Part shown: in pieces, positions 52,701-62,342 of the stretch
How the letters are laid out: each line of letters opens with the position of its first letter
Position numbering within the stretch: the stretch's first letter is position 1
Source of the DNA: Symsagittifera roscoffensis
Lineage: Eukaryota; Xenacoelomorpha; Acoela; Convolutidae
Direction of reading: 5' to 3'
Length of the DNA: 64,000 bases
Assembly: GCF_963678635.1 (NCBI RefSeq)
Contig: NC_087067.1
Coordinates: forward strand, 53,314,233-53,378,232
The notes under the pieces: generated by a model
Database searches by the model: none
What the model was told of the DNA's origin: nothing
The model's input: only the letters and a program-made list of their open reading frames with translations
Made by a program: the position numbers and the translations under genes

Positions 52701-53559
52701 ACACAAAAATTTTTAAAAATCTCAAAAAAAAATTCAGTTTTTTTGAAAATCGGAACCCTTTTTTGCTTCACTACGGAATAATTTGTCGGTGACATCTGTC
52801 AAATTCACTTACCTTCGAGATATTTGATCAGAACATGTGCAGTGAGTAGGTCGAAAACGGAGAACAATAATTTTCCAAAGGAATGAAATAACAATACATT
52901 CGGTAGCAGCATAATTGCCAAAATGGGAGTGTAGCGATACGTCTCTCTCTGATATGGCGATTTTCCGCGACTGATGTAGTCTGATGCATCTGTAAAAACT
53001 TTATAATCCACATCGGTGAATTTCAGTGAGTAATGTGCATCTTGGTATTCTCCGTACAAAAATAAGATTGATCTACAAAAGACAGCAGCTGAAAAAATGA
53101 CAACATTTTGTTGCATTACCATTCTGAAAATGAAGTTCAACAAATGTTAAGCATAGATGTGAAACAATTCCGCCTTATTTACCAAAATTATAGGCGACGA
53201 TCCAATAAATCTAGCCCAGAAACAATGCAAATAACTGTCTGCATCCGTCCAGGCGAAGCTATGAATTAACTCATTCCTTTCTGACATGATAGACAAAGAA
53301 ACATACCTGTATGCTACTGTTCAAGCCAATTCAATCTGGCCTTTTAAAGATGCATCGATGAACAAAAAAACATTAACACTTTAATTGCATTTCGAACATA
53401 GCCAACAGTTGGAAAAGACTCAATGAACGCATGTAAACAGAGAACAAAACTTTCGAATATCCAAGACAAACATGCTCAAAATGAAAAATCATCAACTAAT
53501 TACAACATAATAGTTATAATTTAGAAAACTAAAACTAATTTGCGCTAACAGCAAAGGAA
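49775..53559. repeat. Tandem segmental duplication containing PIGM exon 1, copy 2
   Basis: Second unit of the same duplication, including the distal exon 1, its 5'-UTR exon donor, the tRNA-like relic and all intergenic features. Its outer end (53,560-53,564) touches the 3' end of an RLE retrotransposon. No other gene is supported inside. Confidence 0.92.
52810..53122 (-). CDS. PIGM: PIG-M exon 1, distal duplicate
   Basis: Almost identical to 49,025-49,337, with its own donor (GTAAGT) and the same upstream acceptor and 5'-UTR-exon donor (53,307). The one coding change I see is Trp to Leu (NVLLFHSF; TGG to TTG). Exon phase allows splicing to the single exon 2, about 8 kb away. It could be an alternative first exon, a dead duplicate, or an unresolved haplotype in the assembly. 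Confidence 0.75.
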
Positions 53560-53564
53560 CAAAG

Positions 53565-55085
53565 GAGCACCAGAATTGGGAATGCAAAAAACGTAATAAA
53601 CTGCACAAGACTAGATGGCCCGGCTGACAATCATAGTGGCGTTTCCTCTCATGAGGCACACTGAGAGGCTCTGGAGAAGGCGAACTGGGGCAACACGAGC
53701 GTCACGTGAACCAGAACGTCTGGCATCAGCGAGGATAGCAAATGACTTGAGGGTTTTGATAGCTAAAGCGGACCAACCCCCGAGCGTTTCGACTGCTAAC
53801 GGGAAAAAACTGATTCCTTGTTCCTCACAGTTTTTCTCGTGTTTCGAAAATTTGCGGTCCTCAGCAACTTCCAGGGACGCCCCGGGGGTCTCCGCCGCAC
53901 GAGAGAGAAGAGATAACTGCAGCGGGGATGTCACGGTGACGTCGAAAGCAGCTGGGCGACCAGCGCTCCAAGTAGGGATAAAAATATCGCCGGGTTTGGA
54001 CCGTTCTCCAGGGATGAGGTTCCGTTGCTCCTTGATGGGGGCTAAAGAGGCAGCCGAGGTAGCATTGAAAATAATGTCCCGTAGTCTGTCGTGACGGGAG
54101 ATCCGGCCACCACTCCCCCCACAAGCGACAGCGTGGTCCCCGAGGACGTCCAGAATGCCAGACGGACACGCGGGGCACCTACGAGCAGACGCGAACACAG
54201 GAAGACCAAGGCGGTATCTGACAGCAGCTTGGAACTCAGCAGGTAGCAGGTGCAGGCCAAGACCTTTAATGGGGACTGCAGTAAGCCAAGCACCGGCGTA
54301 AGGCTGGGAGAGCGACTGAAGACGAGCTTGCTCGCGGGAATCGGGAAGAGACGAGAAGAAAGCGTTGTAGGTGGCCTTATCGAGTTTCTCTTGGAAAGCT
54401 TCTTGAGTAAAACCGGGAGTGTTAACGCTTCCAGACTGTTCACGGAAGTCGTTCGAGGCACGCAGGAACTCCGGCGTATCAGTGATGTCGCCTTCGGTAA
54501 GAAACGAGACCAATTGAGCTGACTGACACGAAGACCCTAGGAAGGCAGGGATGTGTTGGTCGCGAGCTTGCCGGACGCCAAGTCCGTCATCTTTGATAGG
54601 CAGGGAAGACTGGGACCAGGCAAGATCAGGAACAGGTGAGCCAACTATGACAGAAAGAGCATCGCGGAGGAGTTCATCAAAAACTTGCAGGGAAGCTGCG
54701 ACAGGCTGAGAGGGCGGCTGAGTGCGAAGAGAGTACGTCAGCTTGGGAGCAGCAAGGCAAGTGCGAGTGATGCCAAGTGAGAGCTGGGGGTCATCAAGAA
54801 GAGATAACTTTTCAAGACATTTGGTGGCCTTCGAGATGCGTTTGTCCAGGACTTTAACTGAGAACTCAGTATCACCAATGGGGGCGCCAAGAAGCTCGAA
54901 GCCATTAGACGCTGCTCTCGGGATAGAGACGGGGATGGAGGAGAACTCCACAGGGGCCCACAACTCACACTTACTGTGCTTGACTTTGAGGCCGAGATGC
55001 AAGCCGTTGGAAGTGATGAGTTCGAGAGCCTTGAGCAAGGAGCCAAGACAAACTAACATGGCTTTTAAGCTCTTTGCATTTCTAA
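53565..55085 (-). mobile_element. RLE-type non-LTR retrotransposon, 3' half, different clade from the left array
   Basis: On the - strand, a truncated element with an open C-terminal half and a short 3' UTR ending at about 53,565. It is clearly GC-richer than its surroundings, suggesting different mutational history or a recent arrival. The 5' truncation is near 55,085, next to AT-rich DNA. Confidence 0.78.
53611..55059 (-). CDS. RT C-terminus + CCHC + restriction-like endonuclease (RLE retrotransposon, 5'-truncated)
   Basis: A 482-codon uninterrupted frame (the Met shown by scanning is internal). It starts after the RT palm (LHLGLKVKHSKCELWAP; FELLGAPIG), then thumb-like sequence and the LPIKDDGLGVR motif. 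A zinc knuckle (CPACPSGILDVLGDHAVAC, about 292-312) with RISRHDRLRD follows, then the PD-(D/E)xK-type endonuclease KPGDIFIP...GRPAAFDVTVTSPLQ (about 358-385). Such proteins occur in multicopy in many marine invertebrates. No stop or frameshift, yet it lacks the catalytic RT part. The C-terminal Ala/Arg-rich tail is unassigned. Confidence 0.8.
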   Translation of the reverse strand: MLVCLGSLLKALELITSNGLHLGLKVKHSKCELWAPVEFSSIPVSIPRAASNGFELLGAPIGDTEFSVKVLDKRISKATKCLEKLSLLDDPQLSLGITRTCLAAPKLTYSLRTQPPSQPVAASLQVFDELLRDALSVIVGSPVPDLAWSQSSLPIKDDGLGVRQARDQHIPAFLGSSCQSAQLVSFLTEGDITDTPEFLRASNDFREQSGSVNTPGFTQEAFQEKLDKATYNAFFSSLPDSREQARLQSLSQPYAGAWLTAVPIKGLGLHLLPAEFQAAVRYRLGLPVFASARRCPACPSGILDVLGDHAVACGGSGGRISRHDRLRDIIFNATSAASLAPIKEQRNLIPGERSKPGDIFIPTWSAGRPAAFDVTVTSPLQLSLLSRAAETPGASLEVAEDRKFSKHEKNCEEQGISFFPLAVETLGGWSALAIKTLKSFAILADARRSGSRDARVAPVRLLQSLSVCLMRGNATMIVSRAI

Positions 55086-56700
55086 AAAAAAATTAATGAT
55101 TCACACTTTTTTGATAAAAATAATCCAATTTGAGAACGGTGGATTGTTAAATAAAAACCTTTATTCGCAGGGAAATCTGAAAATTAATTTTCACATTCAT
55201 AAGTGGAATGCGATCACTTTGTCGTTGATTATATATTTTTGCTGTACGACAGAGAGAGAGGCGTGATTTACCTCGTAGGGAGTGTGCACACTAAAAACAA
55301 CAAAAGAAGCATTAGGAGCGACAGAAAGAGCAGGAACATCTTCCATACCAAGTGCAAGATACGTTTTTGCGGTTGTAGAAAAGGTCTATTTAAAAGCAGA
55401 AAAGGGCGATTGCACATCCAATTTAAAGTTCAAATACCCTGTGGTGCAATCAAAGTTGTAGAAGTTGACAACGTCTTTTTAAAAAGCACAAAACGGCAAT
55501 TGCGCATCCAACTTAATTAATTTGGCTCTTCTGATTTTCAACTTTTGATTTCAGTTACTCAGAGAAATCTGAGCATGACAGGGCCATGTAACATTCGCCC
55601 GGAAGATACATATCGAGGGAAAATAAAACTAAGTCCTAAGACGACTGGCTAACGTCTAAGCAGAGCTTTATATGCTTTTCACCGTCTCTACCAAGCCAGT
55701 ACTTTCGGTGGTCTTTTCTAACATCGGGTCGACAAAAAACGTTACTGCTTTCGGCTTCGGTCAAAACACTCAAATTAACTTAGTTACATGCAGAAATAGT
55801 GAGCTCATGGCTGGGTCTCAGTATCCCCAGACCACGAGGTCACTCCTAAAACAGGGCTACTACTACTTATTGAATTATTATTGTTTTTGTTCAGTAGATA
55901 AAAATCATCATCTCCATCGAAGATGGATCAACCCTTTCCCCCAACTCCTAGCTTCTCATCCTTATCAAAATGAATCCAGTTGTTAATTAAATTCAAATCA
56001 GGACATGACAGGAAGCTAAAAGTTCATATAAAGTAATAAAAGTTTCAGTCCCGAAGCCCTTCCGGATTCATGAATCCACTGAATCGAGCACGTTAAACTT
56101 GACTTCCCCGTAACCCGGAAGGCTGTCTTCCACCCTTCACCGTTGTTCGCAACGGCCTTGCAACTATTGTAGCGACACAATAGTTGCAACTCGGAACGTT
56201 CTCTGTTAACTCCGTGATTCGTTGTCGTTTTTCAATCACAATTTCCGTTCTTCTCGCAATCGCTACTAATATTGTTCTGTTTCTTTCCAGCTTTTCTGCC
56301 AAAATGGCCGTTTCTGACGTTTCTCAGAAAAGTTACGTCATCACTTCGAAAATGTAAAATTTCAAAATACTAGAATATCTTGCCCTTCACCGTTCTACTA
56401 ATCATCCGAATAACGTCGTTAATCCTTCAAAATCACTAACTCGGAAGGTCCGCTGCTAAAATTTCTTAAACTGCAGAGATTGCATTTTGTCTATTCTGGT
56501 CGAATGTCACATACTCCCCGGACAGTCCGGTCAATGTCCTCATTGAATCACGCAATGTTCATAAAATAGATACAGTGTCATCTAACAGAATTTACAAAAT
56601 GCACGAAATTACTTTTATCCACGTCACACCGACTCACTGCAGAATATAAATTGCACCATACCACATCACTACAGCCTTCAAATTCTTTCATTATTCTCCA
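55086..56700. other. Non-coding spacer
   Basis: About 1.6 kb. Open frames at 55,203-55,520 (+), 55,672-55,986 (+) and 56,093-56,302 (-) show no recognised domains. A repeated GTCTATTTAAAAGCAGAAAAGGGCG-type motif (55,383 and, diverged, 55,478: ACGTCTTTTTAAAAAGCACAAAACGGC) hints at an old local duplication. Nothing else supported. Confidence 0.4.
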
Positions 56701-57887
56701 CAGGCATTTCGGGACCCGACATTTTTCAAACCCGAAACCCGATTACCCGATAAGCTAAAACCCGAACCCGAACCCGACGGTTTCTTCAAACCCGAACCCG
56801 AACCCGACATTCATTTCAAACCCGAAACCCGGCCCGAAACCCGAAAAAGATCTCAAAACCCGATTACCCGACCCGATACCCGACATGCCCGATTTTCAGG
56901 TAGATTAAATGGTATGAACGTTGACGCAATAAATTTGATGCGTTTTTAGAGTGTAACTTTCTCTTACAGTGAACAATAAAAATAGCTGTAAAAACAATAT
57001 TTATGCAATAAATGTGTATTAAAATGGGAATGTATAAAGAAAACAAAAAAGTTCAACGGAAATATAAAGCTGTATTATTATGAAATGGGAACGTACAAGT
57101 ACGTATTAAACGCATTCCTCGGTGAGTTTCAAGAACACGTTGCGTGTAAAATTCTCCGTCTTAAGTCGCGATTGAATATCCTTCTTCAAGTACTTTGCAT
57201 AACTGAACGCTCTCTCAATGTCAGAATTTGTTGCGGGAATTTGTCTCAATGTTCTTCGTATTTGTTCCTCTTTTGGTCCAACTGCCCTTTCAAGTTGTAA
57301 GAAGTCTTTGAAAGAAGTTGGCGTTGCATAAGTATGCTCGGTCTGTTGCAAGTTTTCAATATTGTCATCAATTTCTTTCGCCAACCGCTTGTATAATTTA
57401 CCGCGTTTGTTAAACGCCTGGACAACTGCGTTTTTGGAACCACACCATTTGTCAAGTAGTTGTAACATGTCTATTGCTCTTTTTACATGAAAATACACTT
57501 TTGCAACGAACGCACTTCCGCGCTTCTGTTTTCTTCTTGTCAATGAAACCGCACAGAAACTTGTCTTTCAACTTTGGATTTTTGGTTTCAAATATCCGCC
57601 ACTCTTCCTTCATTGTACAATGCAATCGCGTTCAGAAATGAAATAGAAATAAAAATTAAAAATGTAAAAAACCTCAAACAAAAGAAAAATTGGGAAAGTT
57701 TTTGTCGAAACCGAAAACAGCAAACAAAAGTCGGGTTTTAGAAATCCGACATAATTGAATACCCGAACCCGAACCCGAACCCAAAAATTTGTTGAACCCG
57801 AAACCCGACCCGAAACCCGAAATTTGTCTCAAAACCCGAAAACCCGACCCGATACCCGAAAACCCGAACCCGAACCCGAAATGCCTG
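56701..57887 (-). mobile_element. hAT transposon, internally deleted, complete ends
   Basis: Perfect 13-bp terminal inverted repeats CAGGCATTTCGGG (56,701-56,713) and CCCGAAATGCCTG (57,875-57,887). Flanks ATTCTCCA and ATTCTGCA form an 8-bp target duplication with one mismatch, the size expected for hAT. Arrays of ACCCGA/AACCCG repeats lie just inside both ends (56,714-56,885 and 57,756-57,880), all in the same orientation. The transposase remnant is on the - strand. Confidence 0.9.
57106..57613 (-). pseudogene. hAT transposase remnant: BED-type finger start joined to C-terminal dimerisation domain
   Basis: From an ATG at 57,613, one frame reads MKEEWRIFETKNPKLKDKF and then KCVRCKSVFSCKKSN with a following His, a BED-like zinc-finger start. 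It stops near 57,465. A second frame (to 57,106) reads RAIDMLQLLDKWCGSKNAVV and ends in the hAT C-terminal signature IPATNSDIERAFSYAK followed by RLKTENFTRNVFLK. The catalytic middle is deleted. Not active by itself, but the ends could be mobilised in trans. Confidence 0.72.
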
Positions 57888-58604
57888 ATTCTGCACATTG
57901 AGGATATGACCTAAGATAAAACATATTTTCTGACTTCCAATGTCAATGTCCCGATTAAAACTTTTTCTCTTAGATTTAAAAGGTGTTGGTTTGCAGGACA
58001 TTCCTTCCAACCAACAAGCTAAAATTATCCTAGTATGCTTCTTCCCTTCGGAAATCTTGCTTGTTATTGTCCTGAATTTTAAAACTAAGAAACTCTGTGG
58101 TTAGAAAGAACAATGAAACAATCTCCAAAGCCTTCCATGTCACCACAAAGTGATCAGTTCTCCTAGCTGATTAAAAACAGACATGAAGGCTGGAATATTT
58201 AAATATACTCCTTTACTTAAGCCTTTCTAAATAAATAGTAAGTGAGTGTCTCTAAAGCCACTCAACTAAAATCAAAATGCAAATTTATAAATGCACAATT
58301 TCAAAACTCAACTAAATGTTTCAGTTTTCAATTACAACTTGGTTGCTTGGTTTCTCACTTGAGTTTTTTCACACACATAAAACAATTCTGAGTTTTATCT
58401 TTTTCTTCATCACTCCTTTGTTTTCGTCGTTTAGAAGTTCTAAAACTTCTAAATTCTTCTAATTTCATCTCTTTTTGCATCTTGTTTTTCGCTCATTCGT
58501 CAATGTTCCATTTCTTCCTCCTGTGATACTGATTCTGCACTCTCAGTTTCCGTATCCTGCAACACGTCGTTAGCTATCCTGACACTGTTGGAAGCCGTCC
58601 TCCA
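57888..58604. other. Non-coding spacer
   Basis: About 700 bases between the hAT element and the stop of the large - strand ORF. AT-rich, no gene or RNA recognised. It would contain the 3' flank of the large ORF. Confidence 0.4.
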
Positions 58605-61600
58605 TCACTTCTGTTCTTCTACCCTCTGTTTACAACAAGGTAGGGGATCCACATTAGATTCTCTGTTCCTGCAGAAGCTGTTGTGGAGACACAACGTCAC
58701 GTTTCTCTCCAAATGTTCCTTTAACATCTCTACCTGCTCCTTTCCACTGCGTTCACTTGTCCTGGAAATTTTTTTCACAGCGGTGGTCACTGCGTTCCGA
58801 TGAGTCACGAGAGCTCGCTTGAAAGCTCCTGCTCCAATGTCCAGCTGATATTCACTGTACACCCTGCCGTGCTTCGACATATGCTTTTTCGCATATTCGT
58901 ACAACCATGCAGTCATGTTAGCTCTGAACCATGGCATCAATCGTTTCCTCGCCCATATCTTCTTCACTTCCATCGGAATGTTTAGAATTTTGCACATTGT
59001 CTCAAAAAGATCTAAATCTTTTAGACAATCGAATTTCTGCAACTGTTCTCTCGTCGGTGCCTCCTGTCTATTGTTTTCTCTCACATGAGCCTCCAGCCAT
59101 TGTATCGCCATCATAACTCCCACTATCACTATCGTTATGGGCCGTGATGAGTCTGGTAAACCCATGGAGAGCAGCTCTCCAGAGTCCCAGATCAACACCA
59201 GATTACTACGCTTGGGATACCACCAGGTCTGCAGCAGGCAGTGGCACGGAAACTTGTCATGTGTCAACATGATGCTCCTCCAATTACCTTTTTCCGAAGC
59301 TTCCAGTAATGGTTCCACTTCCATCAACACTCGGTGGACTTCATCTTTCTCGTCTATTGTATTGTAATCTGTAACGGTTGATCCTCTCTGTTTCTGTCTT
59401 TCAAAATCACTGAAGTTCCCACTCACGTATCCCATGAACTTCCTTCCCAGTATCGATTCCAACTCCTCCTTTGTTCTCTCTGGAACTGCTGAGAAAAATT
59501 TACATAGCAACTTGTAAGATTTTTTGGACATTCTCGTTAGTCTCACACACTTTGGTACTGAGAAGGCTTGATCCACGATCGTTCTCGTACTCTTTACCTC
59601 CACAGCTACGAAATGCACCGGGTATCTGCTCTTGCACATTGGAGCCAATGTCGATACCACCAAATATCGTGCTCCTGATGGTCTACAATAAGTCTCACTG
59701 TGTCTGATGTTCATTTCCGTCTCGATTGCTTCCCTCCATTTTCCTATGTATTTCTGCTCAGTCTGCAGAACTCCTGGGAACACTTCTACACTGATGGCTG
59801 TGACCATCTCATGTTTCTGTTCTAGATTCAATAGTGACTCTAAAGAACCAAACATGCTGTAGAATCCTAGTGCAGTCACTAGATTCACCTCGGTTCCTCC
59901 ATGACAATCTGCTATCAGTTCCGTTTCTGTTCTTGCTTTCATCACTACGTTTCCAAACAATACCGTCAATTGCTTGTGTTGTTTCTCCAGGGTCTTCACA
60001 CAGTCGAGACCTCCACAAACATGACCCTCTAGTCCACAGACTTCCGCCAGACAGCTACCAGGTTTGATCCAGTCTTCTGGTCCCCAGCCAGGCAACTCCA
60101 CTTTATCTTCTCCGTTGCTCCTAGAGGCCGTTATCATCACATTATATATGATGTTGAGGTCACGCAGGTTACAGTCTGCATTCAGTTCCCTCTGCACGTC
60201 TTGTGTCGCTCGCAATATTGAGTCAGCGTTGGGACTAGGACACCATGATGGCCTCATCAATTCCCACACTGCCATCAAGCTCGTTCTCAGTAACTCATCT
60301 GAGAATCCCAACCCAAACTCCACTCTTTTATCAGATTTTGGTACTGAAGGTGCAGTCACCTCTTCTTCCAAGACCAGTCCCAATTTGGCCTGTGGATTGT
60401 TAATGCTTTTAATCGTTACAATTCTGGACGTCCAGAATCTTAGCAACACCGCCTGCTCGTAATCGAAGAAGCAATCGCGTATGTCTTCACTCAGGAAAGG
60501 GTTGTACGCTATCCCTATGATCCCGGATACGTAGCTAAACGATTTCTTCTTGATCGGTCCACAGTATTCACTGGATTTCGGCAATGCACCCATAGATTCT
60601 TTAGCGAGTCTCAGCTCCTTGTTTGAGAATCTCCTGATTTCGTCTATCTTTCTCATGGGTTCTAATTCCTCGGGTTCTTTCATGTTCACCCTCATCGGTT
60701 TACTTTGCTGCATATCCAGCAGTGCTAGCAAGAATAAGGCTTTCGCTCGCTCATCGCCTTCCCTCAACATCTTAACACAAGTGTTCAATGCAGGTACTGA
60801 AATCTGCTCTATCAGGAATCGAATGAAACAGAGAGCGTCTCTCCGCTTCGCACACGCTACTGCTGCTCCCTCTTGGATTATCAGATCCGTCAGGTTCGTC
60901 ATAAGGGAAACCTTCTCCTCTTTTGACCTCTTCCTTTCTTCTGAATCATATTCTTCGCGAGTCAGTCCCATCATGCACCAGGCGAACCTGAATTGTAACT
61001 CTGTTCTTACGTAAGGTACTGCCACGAGAGCATGTATTCTCGGCGTTGTCCTCATTTCTTCTTCGAAATACCTTAATACCACTGCTTTCCATGGAAGGCT
61101 CACCAACTGCTCCATCGTTTCTGCCTGTATGTCAGACGACGCCAAAGTCCCGTACGCCTTCTGCTTGAGGGTGGTGCCTTGCAACATCGTTTCCAGATAA
61201 CCCTCCATGGCTTTTCCGTCTTCCAGGGCCATCACATACCCTCTAGCCGAGTTTCGGTATTCTAACATCTCCATGGATCCACCGGTGGGTTCATCTATCG
61301 ACACACTCTCCGACACTGTTAGTCGGTTATATTCCACTGGTACTAGTTGTCCTGCGACACTTCCCTTTCCGTGATTCATGGGAGATGGCTTAAAGTCTTT
61401 CATTGTGCTCTCTCCACATTGGCTGAGTATTTCCATTTCTAAGGTTGCTCCAGTCAGAGTGCGGTCACTCCTTTTGGATTTATAACCTTTTGACTTTATC
61501 CCCGCCATGAGAATGGGTGGCACCATCGCTATATCAGTTAACATTTTATCTGTGCCAGGCAGTTGATAATCACCTTGCTCCAAATCCATGACCACCTCGA

Positions 61601-62342
61601 CTCGTTTCCTTTTCGCTTTCATCGATATCTCCGAATCCACCTTCGTCTTTCCGACTCTCCTCGGCATCACTCTGCTGCCTAACTTCATTTTCATCGCATT
61701 GATTTTATCAATCACCAACTTTGATGGTATCGTCCCTCTCCTGGTTCTTGACAGATACACCACCTCTCTTTTATCGTCCTGCGGTGTCATCTTGATGGGA
61801 GAATTCGCTTCACTTTCATCAGTGGCCGAGTCGATCAAAAACTCACTCAGTCTCCCTTCACAGTCATCAAGCTTGTCAAGGACTTCCCTCATCAAGGGTT
61901 GGTTGAGACCCGTTTTCAGAATGGACTGGGTCCCATAGCTCTGAACCACGGTCCAGACTTCTTCCATAAACGCCACTCTGTCCAATTTGCATCCCGTCCT
62001 ACTCTCGTGGTCTTGGTGATATACTTCCCATTCTTCTTCGGGCAGCGTTCCCACGAAAGGTACTCTGGCTGAGGCATCCATTCTTCTTCTTCTAGGTGAT
62101 TCCATAAGAATTCTTTGTTCGTTATTTCTTGAATTGCCAGGAGAGCTGCTCTCCGGCAAATTCCGTTTCATTTCCATAAAGGCTGACGGAGGCTCCAGTG
62201 TCGAGATGCCTTCATCCGCTGGCTCAGTCGTTTCCAGCGTATCTGCATTGTTCTCAAGATCACTGAAGATATTGAAATCCAGGCTGGATGTTCCTCTTGT
62301 CGATGCCCTGTCGTCTTCCCCACCAGCTTGATCTTGTTGCAT
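58605..62342 (-). CDS. Large intronless ORF of unknown family (possible endogenous viral or mobile-element protein)
   Basis: A 1,245-codon open frame (ATG at 62,342; the frame is open upstream to about 62,478). The N-terminal third is hydrophilic, acidic then basic (EEWEVYHQDHESRTGCKLD; RRGTIPSKLVIDKINAMKMKLGSRVMPRR), with low-complexity Ser/Glu stretches. The rest looks globular, Cys/Trp-containing and alpha/beta mixed, with one hydrophobic stretch (RPITIVIVGVMMAIQWL, about residue 1,060). I see no signal peptide, P-loop, polymerase GDD, protease or integrase motif. It is visibly GC-richer than neighbouring DNA and has no introns. The length and the broken but clearly coding upstream sequence suggest one very long protein. 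A viral structural protein captured by the genome is possible but unproven. Confidence 0.6.
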   Translation of the reverse strand: MQQDQAGGEDDRASTRGTSSLDFNIFSDLENNADTLETTEPADEGISTLEPPSAFMEMKRNLPESSSPGNSRNNEQRILMESPRRRRMDASARVPFVGTLPEEEWEVYHQDHESRTGCKLDRVAFMEEVWTVVQSYGTQSILKTGLNQPLMREVLDKLDDCEGRLSEFLIDSATDESEANSPIKMTPQDDKREVVYLSRTRRGTIPSKLVIDKINAMKMKLGSRVMPRRVGKTKVDSEISMKAKRKRVEVVMDLEQGDYQLPGTDKMLTDIAMVPPILMAGIKSKGYKSKRSDRTLTGATLEMEILSQCGESTMKDFKPSPMNHGKGSVAGQLVPVEYNRLTVSESVSIDEPTGGSMEMLEYRNSARGYVMALEDGKAMEGYLETMLQGTTLKQKAYGTLASSDIQAETMEQLVSLPWKAVVLRYFEEEMRTTPRIHALVAVPYVRTELQFRFAWCMMGLTREEYDSEERKRSKEEKVSLMTNLTDLIIQEGAAVACAKRRDALCFIRFLIEQISVPALNTCVKMLREGDERAKALFLLALLDMQQSKPMRVNMKEPEELEPMRKIDEIRRFSNKELRLAKESMGALPKSSEYCGPIKKKSFSYVSGIIGIAYNPFLSEDIRDCFFDYEQAVLLRFWTSRIVTIKSINNPQAKLGLVLEEEVTAPSVPKSDKRVEFGLGFSDELLRTSLMAVWELMRPSWCPSPNADSILRATQDVQRELNADCNLRDLNIIYNVMITASRSNGEDKVELPGWGPEDWIKPGSCLAEVCGLEGHVCGGLDCVKTLEKQHKQLTVLFGNVVMKARTETELIADCHGGTEVNLVTALGFYSMFGSLESLLNLEQKHEMVTAISVEVFPGVLQTEQKYIGKWREAIETEMNIRHSETYCRPSGARYLVVSTLAPMCKSRYPVHFVAVEVKSTRTIVDQAFSVPKCVRLTRMSKKSYKLLCKFFSAVPERTKEELESILGRKFMGYVSGNFSDFERQKQRGSTVTDYNTIDEKDEVHRVLMEVEPLLEASEKGNWRSIMLTHDKFPCHCLLQTWWYPKRSNLVLIWDSGELLSMGLPDSSRPITIVIVGVMMAIQWLEAHVRENNRQEAPTREQLQKFDCLKDLDLFETMCKILNIPMEVKKIWARKRLMPWFRANMTAWLYEYAKKHMSKHGRVYSEYQLDIGAGAFKRALVTHRNAVTTAVKKISRTSERSGKEQVEMLKEHLERNVTLCLHNSFCRNRESNVDPLPCCKQRVEEQK

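Noticed and set aside
55203-55520. 105-codon + strand frame
   Set aside because: Low complexity, basic, contains an internal local repeat; no start context or family support.
56714-57880. ACCCGA repeats as interstitial telomere
   Set aside because: The unit is not a known telomere repeat, and the arrays lie just inside the hAT terminal repeats.
60064-61014. Several 130-154-codon + strand frames
   Set aside because: Antisense shadows of the 1,245-codon - strand ORF.
58605-62342. Viral polymerase or large-transposon ATPase
   Set aside because: I searched by eye for GDD/SDD, P-loop and integrase signatures and found none; only the unassigned label is supportable.
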